Below, piece by piece: positions 1 to 6,738 of a DNA stretch of 9,873 nt (position 1 is the first letter of the stretch; the number at the start of each line of letters is the position of its first letter). The translations under genes and the position numbers were made by a program. The stretch covers positions 1 to 9,873 of the forward strand of contig JALUTC010000141.1 of the NCBI GenBank assembly GCA_027058345.1, read 5' to 3'. The notes beneath the pieces were generated by a model. The model was not told the origin of the DNA, did not search any database, and saw nothing but the letters and a program-made list of their open reading frames with translations. The DNA is from an archaeon (GTDB lineage: Archaea > Hydrothermarchaeota > Hydrothermarchaeia > JALTZZ01 > JALUTC01).

Positions 1-1
1 T

Positions 2-526
2 GAGGTAGAAATTCCAGAAGATGTTAAGGTTGAAGTAAAGAAGGAATTACTAAGTTATAAAGTTATAGTTGAAGGAAAACTTGGAAAGCTTGAAAGAGAA
101 TTTAAATTTTATGGTATAAATATTTATAAGGATGGAAATAAGGTAATAGTTGAAGCTTATTGGCCAAATCATAGACAGAAGGCTATGGTATATACAATAG
201 CATCCCATATAAGAAATATGATAAGAGGAGTTAGAGAAGGTTTTAGATATAGATTAAAGATTGTTTATTCTCACTTCCCAATGACTGTCAAAGTCGTTGG
301 TGATGAAGTAATAGTTGAAAACTTCTTAGGTGAGAAGGCTCCAAGAAAAACAAAGATATATGGAAATTGCAAGGTAGAGGTTAAGGGAGATATTATTGAA
401 GTTTTTGGAATAAATATTGAAGAGGCAGGTATAACAGCAGGAAGATTAGAAGCATTGACAAGGGTTAAGGATAAAGATAGGAGAAAATTCCAAGATGGAA
501 TATATATCATAGAAAAACCTGATTAG
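2..526 (+). CDS. rpl6: 50S ribosomal protein uL6 (L6), 5'-truncated by the window edge
   Basis: Large-subunit ribosomal protein near the factor-binding region of the 50S subunit. The frame is open from base 2 to the TAG at 524-526, giving 174 residues; archaeal L6 is about 180, so only about 5-10 N-terminal residues lie outside the window. The visible start EVEIPEDVKVEV and the stretch AYWPNHRQKAMVYTIASHIR, followed by NMIRGVREGFRYRLKIVYSHFP, are typical of archaeal L6, as is the second-domain segment NFLGEKAPRKTKI. The ATG at 185 is internal and is not the real start, because the homology clearly continues upstream. It is the first visible gene of the ribosomal run, and the eL32 gene follows directly. 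S8 would be expected just upstream, outside the window. Identification is very secure. Confidence 0.96.
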   Translation, partial: EVEIPEDVKVEVKKELLSYKVIVEGKLGKLEREFKFYGINIYKDGNKVIVEAYWPNHRQKAMVYTIASHIRNMIRGVREGFRYRLKIVYSHFPMTVKVVGDEVIVENFLGEKAPRKTKIYGNCKVEVKGDIIEVFGINIEEAGITAGRLEALTRVKDKDRRKFQDGIYIIEKPD

Positions 527-531
527 GTGAT
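525..531 (+). promoter_or_regulatory. Shine-Dalgarno site deciding the eL32 start
   Basis: AGGTGAT overlaps the uL6 stop codon and matches the complement of the archaeal 16S rRNA 3' tail (AUCACCUCC). It sits 4 bases before the ATG at 536. This favours that ATG over the GTG at 527 and the ATG at 530, both of which overlap the motif itself. Confidence 0.6.
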
Positions 532-535
532 GATA

Positions 536-922
536 ATGAAGGTTAAGGTTGAGAAAAAGGAAAAGAAAGAAGATATTTTAAGGAAAATAAATCCATTTTA
601 TAAGGAAAGGGAATTCTTCAGGTATTCTAACCCATTATACAAAGAAGATTCTTGGAGAAGACCAAGAGGATTACATAGTAAGGTTAGGAGAAAACTTGAA
701 GGAAAACCACCAATGCCTGGAAAAGGGTATAAAAAACCAGAAGAAGTCAGAGGGTTACATCCATCTGGATATAAGGAAGTTTTAGTATATAACTTAAAGG
801 ATTTAGAAAAGATTGATAAGGAAAGGGAAGCTATAAGAATTGCGGCAACCGTTGGTAAAAGATTAAGGGAGAAGATAATAAAGAGGGCAAAGGAATTAGG
901 GATAAAGATATTAAATGAGTGA
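536..922 (+). CDS. rpl32e: 50S ribosomal protein eL32 (L32e)
   Basis: Archaeal/eukaryote-specific large-subunit ribosomal protein of 128 residues from the chosen start. Family hallmarks are visible: the FFRYSNPLYKEDSWRRPRGL segment, SKVRRKLEGKPPMPGKGYKKP, RGLHPSGYKEVLV, and the C-terminal RIAATVGKRLREKIIKRAKE ending in ILNE. An upstream in-frame GTG (527) and ATG (530) would add two or three residues. The ATG at 536 is preferred because of the GGTGAT site just before it. The lysine/glutamate-rich N-terminus is short. The gene lies between uL6 and eL19, the conserved archaeal order, and is presumably co-transcribed with them. Identification is secure; only the exact start is inferred. Confidence 0.95.
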   Translation: MKVKVEKKEKKEDILRKINPFYKEREFFRYSNPLYKEDSWRRPRGLHSKVRRKLEGKPPMPGKGYKKPEEVRGLHPSGYKEVLVYNLKDLEKIDKEREAIRIAATVGKRLREKIIKRAKELGIKILNE

Positions 923-928
923 TGTTTT

Positions 929-1417
929 ATGGTTAAGGATTTAAGAGTTCAGAGAAGATTGGCCGCTGAAATATTAAAGGTTGGTATAAATAGAATAGTC
1001 TTTGATAGGAATAGATTAAAGGAAATAAGCGAAGCTGTTACGAGAGAAGATATCAGAAGGCTAATAGAGGAAGGAGCAATAAAAGCAAGAAAGGAAAAGG
1101 GTATAAGTAGAGGAAGAGCAAGAGAGAGGGAAAAGAAGAGGAAAAAGGGTAGAAAGAAGGGACATGGAAAGAGAAAGGGTAAAAAAACTGCAAGATATCC
1201 TAGAAAGAAAGCATGGATTAATAGAATTAGAGCTCAGAGAAGGATATTAAAGGAATTAAGAGATAAGGGAGTAATCGATAGGAAAACATATAGAAAATTA
1301 TACATGATGGCTAAGGGTGGATACTTTAGAAGTAAAGCTCATTTACTTGAACATGTCAAGCAAATTGTTGGAGAGAATGATATATTGAAAGAAATTATAA
1401 AGAGGGAAGTAGAATAA
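929..1417 (+). CDS. rpl19e: 50S ribosomal protein eL19 (L19e)
   Basis: Large-subunit ribosomal protein of 162 residues, present only in archaea and eukaryotes. The N-terminal globular part (DLRVQRRLAAEILKVGINRI and ITREDIRRLIEEGAIKARK-like helices, residues 4-56) is followed by a very basic arm around residues 59-92 made mostly of Arg, Lys and Gly. A long helical C-terminal part follows, with WINRIRAQRRILKELRDKGV and the YRKLYMMAKGGYFRSKAHL signature. The ATG at 929 lies 6 bases after the eL32 stop, with a GTGAT motif at 919-923 overlapping that stop and acting as a likely ribosome-binding site. Its own stop (TAA 1415-1417) shares one base with the uL18 ATG. Identification is secure. Confidence 0.96.
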   Translation: MVKDLRVQRRLAAEILKVGINRIVFDRNRLKEISEAVTREDIRRLIEEGAIKARKEKGISRGRAREREKKRKKGRKKGHGKRKGKKTARYPRKKAWINRIRAQRRILKELRDKGVIDRKTYRKLYMMAKGGYFRSKAHLLEHVKQIVGENDILKEIIKREVE

Positions 1418-2013
1418 TGGCTAAAGGCCCAACATATAGGGTTCCTTTTAGAAGAAGGAGAGAGGGGAAAACAAATTATAGGAAAAGATTGAAATTATTA
1501 CTTTCAGGAAAACCTAGACTTGTTGTAAGAAAATCAAATCAACATATATTGGCACAGATAGTGGTATATGATCCAAAAGGTGATAGAACAATAGTTTCTG
1601 CACATTCAAATGAATTGAGAAAGAAATATGGATGGAAAGGAAATACAAAAAACTTACCAGCATGTTATCTCGTTGGACTTTTAATTGGTTTTAAGTCATT
1701 GAAGAAAGGAATAAAGGAAGCAATTCTCGATATAGGATTAACACCAGCAACAAAGGGTGGAAGAGTTTTTGCAGTATTAAAGGGAGCGGTAGATGCAGGA
1801 TTAAAAGTTCCTTATGGTGAGGAAATACTTCCTAGTGAAGACAGGATTAGAGGCGAACATATAGCAAGGTATGCAGAAATGCTTGGAGAAGAAGCAAAGA
1901 AAAGATTTTCATTGTATTATGAAAGAGGATTAGATCCTAGAGATTTACCAAAACATTTTGAAGAAGTTAAACAAAAAATATTACAAGAATATAAAGGTGA
2001 TGCAAATGCTTGA
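1417..2013 (+). CDS. rpl18: 50S ribosomal protein uL18 (L18)
   Basis: 5S-rRNA-binding large-subunit protein of 198 residues, the longer archaeal/eukaryotic (L5-like) form. The N-terminus AKGPTYRVPFRRRREGKTNY, the strand PRLVVRKSNQHILAQIVVYD and the KYGWKGNTKNLPACYLVGLL region are all typical, as is the GGRVFAVLKGAVDAGLKVP core followed by RIRGEHIARYAEML. The ATG overlaps the eL19 TAA by one base (TAATG), consistent with translational coupling; a purine-rich GAGGGAAG lies about 8 bases upstream. The last five residues (GDANA) are encoded by DNA that also carries the ribosome-binding site and first codons of uS5, an 8-base overlap. Identification is secure. Confidence 0.96.
   Translation: MAKGPTYRVPFRRRREGKTNYRKRLKLLLSGKPRLVVRKSNQHILAQIVVYDPKGDRTIVSAHSNELRKKYGWKGNTKNLPACYLVGLLIGFKSLKKGIKEAILDIGLTPATKGGRVFAVLKGAVDAGLKVPYGEEILPSEDRIRGEHIARYAEMLGEEAKKRFSLYYERGLDPRDLPKHFEEVKQKILQEYKGDANA
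1996..2001 (+). promoter_or_regulatory. Shine-Dalgarno site deciding the uS5 start
   Basis: GGTGAT lies inside the last codons of the uL18 gene, 4 bases before the ATG at 2006. It supports 2006 over the more upstream in-frame ATGs at 1958 and 2000. The ATG at 2000 overlaps the motif, and an upstream start at 1958 would add a Lys/Asn/Tyr-rich stretch that uS5 does not have. Confidence 0.6.
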
Positions 2014-2638
2014 GGATTGGGAACCTAGAACTGAGCTTGGAAGAATGGTTAAGGAAGGGAAAATTACCAATATTAGAGAAATATTCGAAAAAAGAATACC
2101 TATACTAGAACCAGAAATTGTTGATTATCTAGTACCAAATTTGAAGGAAGAGGTTGTTGAGTTAAATCTTGTTCAAAGGATGCATAAATCTGGTAGAAAA
2201 ACGAATTATAAAGTATCGGTTGTTGTTGGAAATGAAGATGGAATCGTAGGTATAGGCTCTGCAGTAGCTAAGGAGGTTGGTGCAGCTATTAGAAAAGCGG
2301 TTAGGGTTGCTAAGTTAAATATAATTCAGGTAAGAAGAGGTTGTGGAAGCTTTGAGTGCAGCTGTAAAGAACCGCATAGTATACCATTTAGAATTGAAGG
2401 AAAATGTGGTAGTGTTAGAGTTGTATTAATTCCTGCACCTAGGGGAACTGGTTTAGTTATAGGAGATCGTGCAAAAAAGGTTTTAAGATTAGCAGGAATA
2501 AAAGATGTATGGTCGCAAACATTTGGACATACAAAAACGGAGTGGAACTTTGTAGCGGCTACGTTTGATGCATTGAGAAAATTATCCATAGTAAAAATTA
2601 ATGAAAAATTCGTTCAAAATATAGGAATGGAGTGGTAA
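2006..2638 (+). CDS. rps5: 30S ribosomal protein uS5 (S5)
   Basis: Small-subunit protein of 210 residues from the chosen ATG, at the mRNA entry/decoding side of the 30S. The N-terminal MLEDWEPRTELGRMVKEGKI is the standard archaeal S5 beginning. The double-stranded-RNA-binding-like S5 domain follows (VQRMHKSGRKTNYKVSVVVG, then GIGSAVAKEVGAAIRKAVR). The archaeal cysteine-rich segment RGCGSFECSCKEPHSIPF has Cys113, Cys118, Cys120 and His124, a possible metal-binding cluster. The C-terminal domain contains CGSVRVVLIPAPRGTGLVIG and SQTFGHTKTEWNFVAATFDA. The start overlaps uL18 by 8 bases. Length fits the archaeal family (about 210-216). Identification is secure; metal binding is inference. Confidence 0.96.
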   Translation: MLEDWEPRTELGRMVKEGKITNIREIFEKRIPILEPEIVDYLVPNLKEEVVELNLVQRMHKSGRKTNYKVSVVVGNEDGIVGIGSAVAKEVGAAIRKAVRVAKLNIIQVRRGCGSFECSCKEPHSIPFRIEGKCGSVRVVLIPAPRGTGLVIGDRAKKVLRLAGIKDVWSQTFGHTKTEWNFVAATFDALRKLSIVKINEKFVQNIGMEW

Positions 2639-2640
2639 TT

Positions 2641-3117
2641 ATGGAACCAAGAACAAGGAGGATAGCAGTTGTTAGAGTTAGGGGCAGGGTTGGAGTTGAT
2701 CAAAAGATAGAGGATACATTACATATGTTAAGATTGAAACGTGTTAATCATTGTGTCGTAATAGATGATAGACCAAGCTACATGGGAATGATAAGAAAGG
2801 TTATAAATTATATAACTTGGGGATATATAAGTAAGGAAACATTTGCAGAATTGTTAAGAAAGCGAGGAGAGGTTGAAGGTTATGGAAGGCTTGATGATGA
2901 ATACGTTAGAAAACATACAAAATATTCTTCGATAGATGAATTCGCCGATGCATTTATGAGATTCGAAGCAGAACTTGATGATATACCTGGATTGAAGAAA
3001 GTTTTCAGATTACATCCCCCAAGAAAGGGTTGGAAATCTATTAAAAAACCATATAAAGAAGGTGGAGCGTTAGGATTTAGAGATAATATGGATGAATTAT
3101 TAAGGAGGATGATGTGA
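2641..3117 (+). CDS. rpl30: 50S ribosomal protein uL30 (L30)
   Basis: Large-subunit protein of 158 residues, the long archaeal/eukaryotic (L7-like) type rather than the roughly 60-residue bacterial L30. The signature is IAVVRVRGRVGVDQKIEDTL followed by MLRLKRVNHCVVIDD, then the MGMIRKVINYITWGYISKET and FRLHPPRKGWKSIKKPY segments near the C-terminus, ending GGALGFRDNMDELL. ATG 2641 is chosen: it gives the usual family N-terminus and lies 2 bases after the uS5 stop, with GGAG at 2629-2632 as a possible ribosome-binding site. An in-frame GTG at 2632 would overlap uS5 and add three residues. Identification is secure. Confidence 0.96.
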   Translation: MEPRTRRIAVVRVRGRVGVDQKIEDTLHMLRLKRVNHCVVIDDRPSYMGMIRKVINYITWGYISKETFAELLRKRGEVEGYGRLDDEYVRKHTKYSSIDEFADAFMRFEAELDDIPGLKKVFRLHPPRKGWKSIKKPYKEGGALGFRDNMDELLRRMM

Positions 3118-3118
3118 T

Positions 3119-3574
3119 ATGGCAACGAGAAAGAGAAAGATTAGAAAACTAAGAGGTTCAAGAACATGTGGTAAGGGAAGTCATAAAAAGGCAAGAAGTG
3201 GTAAGGGAAGTAGAGGAGGAAGAGGAATGGCAGGAAGCTTTGGACAAAAATTTAGCTATGTTATAAAGTACATGCCAGAACATATTGGAAAGAGAGGGTT
3301 TACACCACCTGCAGCTGTTAGAAGAGAGTATGAATGTATAAATGTTGGTATCTTGTGTGAAAAGGTTGAAGATTATTTGAAACAAGGTTTGGCTGAGAAG
3401 AGAGATGATAAGATATACATTGATGTGACGAAACTTGGTTACGATAAGGTATTAGGCTCTGGTATTGTTAATAAGAAGCTTATAGTTAAAGCGAAGGCAT
3501 TTTCTAAGAAAGCGATTGAGAAGATACGAAATGCTGGTGGAGAGGTAATTATAGAAGGAGAGCAAGAAAAGTGA
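3119..3574 (+). CDS. rpl15: 50S ribosomal protein uL15 (L15)
   Basis: Large-subunit protein of 151 residues, binding 23S rRNA through its basic glycine-rich N-terminal tail (about residues 1-40, including RKLRGSRTCGKGSHKKARSG and GSRGGRGMAG). The C-terminal globular domain carries the family signature LGYDKVLGSGIVNKKLIVKA, followed by AFSKKAIEKIRNAGGEVII. FSYVIKYMPEHIGKRGFTPP is characteristic of archaeal L15. The ATG is one base after the uL30 stop. GGAGG at 3104-3108 and GTGAT at 3114-3118 precede it. The neighbours on both sides are conserved archaeal operon partners. Identification is secure. Confidence 0.96.
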   Translation: MATRKRKIRKLRGSRTCGKGSHKKARSGKGSRGGRGMAGSFGQKFSYVIKYMPEHIGKRGFTPPAAVRREYECINVGILCEKVEDYLKQGLAEKRDDKIYIDVTKLGYDKVLGSGIVNKKLIVKAKAFSKKAIEKIRNAGGEVIIEGEQEK

Positions 3575-3575
3575 T

Positions 3576-4919
3576 ATGAATAAATTGTTTGAAAATTTTC
3601 TTTTAAATCTTCCTGAGGTAAAATCTCCTGAAAGAAGGCCTAGTTTAAGAACTAAGTTTAAGTGGACAATTATAGTTTTATTATTATATTTTATAATGGC
3701 AAATATAATGCTTTATGGTTTTGATAGGACTGCTGAAAATTATTTTAAGAATATTCAAGTTATTCTTGCATCAAAATTTGGTACGTTAATGACCTTAGGT
3801 ATTGGACCTATAGTAACTGCGAGTATTGTTTTACAATTACTTGTTGGTGGTAAAATATTAAAATTTGATTTGACAAATCCTCGTGATAGAATTATTTTCA
3901 ATAATTTACAAAAGTTTTTGGCAATAGTATTTACAATATTTGAAGCAACAGTTCTTGTAGTTACGAATGCATTACCTGCTGAGGGTGGAAGGTTAGATTA
4001 CAAAATTTTGATAATATTACAATTAACCCTTGCAGGTATACTCTTAATATATCTGGATGAAGTTGTAACCAAATATGGCATTGGATCTGGAGTAGGTTTA
4101 TTTATATTAGGAAGTGTTTCTCAAGAAATTGCTTGGAGAGGATTTAATCCATTTTCTACTGGAGAAGCTCCGGATGGTTTATTTCCAAGATTTATTTACA
4201 CATTGATTAAAGGATATCCAGATTTTCTACTAATTATTCCATTTATAGCAATGTTAATAATATTACTTATAGTAATATATCTTGAAGGTGTGAGAATAGA
4301 GATTCCAATTGCATATGGAAGATTTATGGGGTATAAAACAAGATTTCCAATCAAATTCATATATGCTAGTGTCATACCTGTTATATTTGCAAGTATATTA
4401 ATGGCCAACGTCCAATTATGGGCAAGAATTTTAGAAAGAATTGGATATCCAATACTGGGACATCCAGGAACTGGAACAACAGAACCTACGGGAATAGTTA
4501 AGTACTTTACAATTCCTGCACCGATATATTCGGCGAATTTTGATCCAATACATGCAATTGTATATTCGATTATATTGATAACATTGGCCATAATATTTTC
4601 GATATTTTGGGTCGAGCTTACAAATATGAATGCGAAAGCTGTTGCAATGCAATTAAGACAATATGGATTTACATTACCAGGATTTAGACCAGATACTAGG
4701 GTTCTTGAACAAAGATTGCAGATGTATATACCTGTTGTAACAGTTTTAGGTGGAGCGACGGTAGGTTTTCTTGCAGCGTTTGGAGATATAACCGGTGCTT
4801 TAGGAGGAGGAACTGGTTTACTCTTAAGTGTTGGTATACTTCATAGAATGTACGAGGAAATAGCTAGTGAGAAAGCCCTTGAAATGTATCCTATGCTTAG
4901 GAGGATAATAGGTGAATAG
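3576..4919 (+). CDS. secY: Preprotein translocase subunit SecY
   Basis: Channel-forming subunit of the Sec translocon (Sec61-alpha homologue), which exports and inserts proteins across the cytoplasmic membrane with SecE and Sec61-beta. It has 447 residues, normal for archaea. About ten membrane segments are visible (roughly residues 28-48, 72-92, 108-132, 142-163, 168-188, 215-237, 262-285, 325-347, 383-403, 405-426). A plug region lies near 55-70, followed by the TM2 signature GIGPIVTASIVLQLLVGGKI. KYGIGSGVGLFI is at TM4-TM5, and the cytosolic loop EIPIAYGRFMGYKTRFPIK (242-260) is the ribosome-contact loop. The last loop QLRQYGFTLPGFRPDTRVLE leads into TM9-TM10. The start is one base after the uL15 stop. 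The next gene is a cis-prenyltransferase rather than adenylate kinase, which often follows secY in archaea. Confidence 0.97.
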   Translation: MNKLFENFLLNLPEVKSPERRPSLRTKFKWTIIVLLLYFIMANIMLYGFDRTAENYFKNIQVILASKFGTLMTLGIGPIVTASIVLQLLVGGKILKFDLTNPRDRIIFNNLQKFLAIVFTIFEATVLVVTNALPAEGGRLDYKILIILQLTLAGILLIYLDEVVTKYGIGSGVGLFILGSVSQEIAWRGFNPFSTGEAPDGLFPRFIYTLIKGYPDFLLIIPFIAMLIILLIVIYLEGVRIEIPIAYGRFMGYKTRFPIKFIYASVIPVIFASILMANVQLWARILERIGYPILGHPGTGTTEPTGIVKYFTIPAPIYSANFDPIHAIVYSIILITLAIIFSIFWVELTNMNAKAVAMQLRQYGFTLPGFRPDTRVLEQRLQMYIPVVTVLGGATVGFLAAFGDITGALGGGTGLLLSVGILHRMYEEIASEKALEMYPMLRRIIGE

Positions 4920-5686
4920 TGTTGATAAAAAAGATAATTTATAAAATATATGAAAAAATGTTAGAGAATGATGTTAGAAGGGGGATTATACCAAAGCACA
5001 TTGCTATAATAATGGATGGTAACAGAAGATTTGCAGACAAGTATGGATATCCGAGATATCTTGGACATAGGTATGGTGCTGAGAAATTGGTAGAAGTTAT
5101 TCAATGGTGTTTTGAATTAGGGATAAGAATTGTAACCGTTTACGCATTATCACTTGAAAATTTTTATAGGAGAAGTAAGGAAGAGCTTGAAAACTTGTTT
5201 AAGATTTTTTACGAATATTCAACAAGATTTATGAATGATGAGAGGATACATAAAAATAAGATAAGGATAAAATTTATAGGTAGAATAGATTTATTACCAC
5301 CTTATATAGTTAAAAACTTCAAGAGATTGGAAGAAATTACCAAAAATTATAAAAATTATATATTAAATGTTGCCGTTTGTTATTCTGGTAGAGAGGAAAT
5401 ATTGGAAGCAATAAGAAAGATATGTATGGATTTTAAATCCAATAAGATATCTCTTGATGAAATAGATGAGGAACTGTTTAGAAAATATTTATATATGAGT
5501 GATATACCTGATCCTGACATGATAATAAGAACATCTGGGGAAGAGAGGCTTTCAAATTTTCTATTATGGCAGGCTGCATATTCAGAGCTTTACTTTTGTG
5601 AAGCATATTGGCCTGAATTTAGAAAAATAGATTTACTTAGAGCTATCAGAACGTACCAGAAAAGAGAGAGGAGATTTGGTAAATAA
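4919..5686 (+). CDS. uppS: Cis-prenyltransferase, UppS / undecaprenyl-diphosphate synthase family
   Basis: Condenses isopentenyl diphosphate onto an allylic primer in cis. In archaea this makes the long polyprenyl (dolichol-type) carrier for N-glycosylation and surface glycans. The 255-residue protein has HIAIIMDGNRRFADKYGYPR with the catalytic/diphosphate-binding Asp33 and Arg36-Arg37, then TVYALSLENFYRRSKEEL (the FSTEN-like region), NVAVCYSGREEI, and the C-terminal IIRTSGEERLSNFLLWQAAY with Arg204, Arg210 and Ser212 followed by SELYF and WPEF. A 25-residue N-terminal extension before the core is common in archaeal members. GTG 4919 shares one base with the secY TAG; TTG 4922 is an alternative start six bases after GGTGA (4911-4915). 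Family is certain; product chain length cannot be read from the sequence. Confidence 0.94.
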   Translation: MLIKKIIYKIYEKMLENDVRRGIIPKHIAIIMDGNRRFADKYGYPRYLGHRYGAEKLVEVIQWCFELGIRIVTVYALSLENFYRRSKEELENLFKIFYEYSTRFMNDERIHKNKIRIKFIGRIDLLPPYIVKNFKRLEEITKNYKNYILNVAVCYSGREEILEAIRKICMDFKSNKISLDEIDEELFRKYLYMSDIPDPDMIIRTSGEERLSNFLLWQAAYSELYFCEAYWPEFRKIDLLRAIRTYQKRERRFGK

Positions 5687-5720
5687 TTATCTACAAAAAT
5701 GAGAAGGTATTAACGTGCGA

Positions 5721-5730
5721 TTTAATTTAG
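5721..5730 (+). promoter_or_regulatory. ilvC: Possible TATA box of ilvC (leaderless transcript)
   Basis: The 65-base gap 5687-5751 is the only real intergenic space in the window. It contains TTTAATTTAG centred about 27 bases before the ilvC ATG. That is the distance expected for an archaeal TATA box if transcription begins at or next to the start codon. No Shine-Dalgarno-like sequence precedes this ATG, which fits a leaderless mRNA. No good purine-rich BRE element stands directly upstream, so the call is tentative. Confidence 0.35.
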
Positions 5731-5751
5731 TTAAAAAATGAAGTATTATAC

Positions 5752-6738
5752 ATGGCTAAAATCTATTATGACAAAGATATAGATTTAAATGTTCTTAAAG
5801 ATGAGGTAATAGCAATAATTGGTTATGGCTCTCAAGGTAGAGCACAGGCTTTAAATATGAGAGATTCTGGTTTAAATGTTATATTGGGATTGAGAGAAGG
5901 AGGCCCTTCATGGAAGAAGGCAAAAGAGGAAGGATTTAACGTTTATAGAATAGATGAAGCTGTTAAAAGGGCAACAATCGTACATATATTAATCCCGGAT
6001 CAGGTCCAACCAGAAGTATATGAGAAATATATAAAGGATAATTTAAGAGAAGGAATGGCACTTAGTTTCTCTCATGGTTTTAATATAAGATTCAATCAAA
6101 TAATTCCTCCAAAATATGTTGATGTAATAATGATAGCACCTAAAGGTCCGGGAGTAATGGTTAGAGAGCTTTATCTTCAAGGGTTTGGAGTTCCAGCATT
6201 GATTGCTGTCGAGCAAGATTATACAGGAAGGGCAAAACAGCGAGCATTGGCGATGGCAAAAGCAATTGGAGCTGGTAGAGCGGGTATTATAGAGACAACA
6301 TTTGCCGAAGAAACTGAGACGGATTTATTTGGAGAACAGGTTGTTTTATGTGGAGGAGTTACAGCATTAATTAAAGCGGCGTTTGAAGTTTTAGTTGAAG
6401 CAGGATATCAACCTGAGATTGCTTATTTCGAATGCCTCCATGAACTTAAGCTCATAGTTGATTTAATATATAAATATGGAATAGAAGGAATGTGGAAAAA
6501 TGTAAGCAATACGGCAGAATATGGTGGAAGAACGAGAGGTAAAAGAATTATAGATGAGAGGGTCAAGGAAGAAATGAGGAAAATTCTTGAAGAAATTAGG
6601 AGTGGAAAATTTGCAAGGGAGTGGATACTTGAATATAAATCAAATATGCCAGTATTAAATAGTTTAAGAAGGATTGATGAGAAGCATCCAATTGAAGAAG
6701 TTGGAAGAAGATTGAGGAGTATGATGAAGTTGAGATGA
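5752..6738 (+). CDS. ilvC: Ketol-acid reductoisomerase (class I)
   Basis: Mg2+-dependent NAD(P)H enzyme converting acetolactate/acetohydroxybutyrate to the dihydroxy acids of valine, isoleucine and leucine synthesis. At 328 residues it is a short class I enzyme. The Rossmann motif GYGSQGRAQALN (24-35) is followed by the cofactor loop LREGGPSW (47-54) with Arg48 and Ser53, which suggests 2'-phosphate (NADPH) binding, though dual specificity is not excluded. Catalytic residues are present: His108 in SFSHGF, Lys131 in APKGPG, metal ligands Asp191 and Glu195 in ETDLFGEQ, Glu227 and Glu231 in FECLHE, and Ser252 in VSNTAEYG. It ends in an ATGA overlap with the next gene. No acetolactate synthase or ilvD gene lies beside it here. 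Confidence 0.97.
   Translation: MAKIYYDKDIDLNVLKDEVIAIIGYGSQGRAQALNMRDSGLNVILGLREGGPSWKKAKEEGFNVYRIDEAVKRATIVHILIPDQVQPEVYEKYIKDNLREGMALSFSHGFNIRFNQIIPPKYVDVIMIAPKGPGVMVRELYLQGFGVPALIAVEQDYTGRAKQRALAMAKAIGAGRAGIIETTFAEETETDLFGEQVVLCGGVTALIKAAFEVLVEAGYQPEIAYFECLHELKLIVDLIYKYGIEGMWKNVSNTAEYGGRTRGKRIIDERVKEEMRKILEEIRSGKFAREWILEYKSNMPVLNSLRRIDEKHPIEEVGRRLRSMMKLR

Noticed and set aside
1958..2005. Upstream in-frame ATG for uS5 (16 extra residues)
   Set aside because: The extra Lys/Asn/Tyr-rich residues lie inside the uL18 gene and are absent from the S5 family; GGTGAT at 1996-2001 points to the ATG at 2006.
2018..2655. The same EPRT residues near the start of both uS5 and uL30
   Set aside because: Surrounding DNA and protein differ and each fits its own family; a four-residue match is coincidental rather than a duplication.
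4196..4591. 131-codon reverse-strand open frame with hydrophobic content
   Set aside because: It is the complement of secY membrane segments; the hydrophobic look comes from AT-rich antisense sequence, and secY homology on the + strand is unequivocal.
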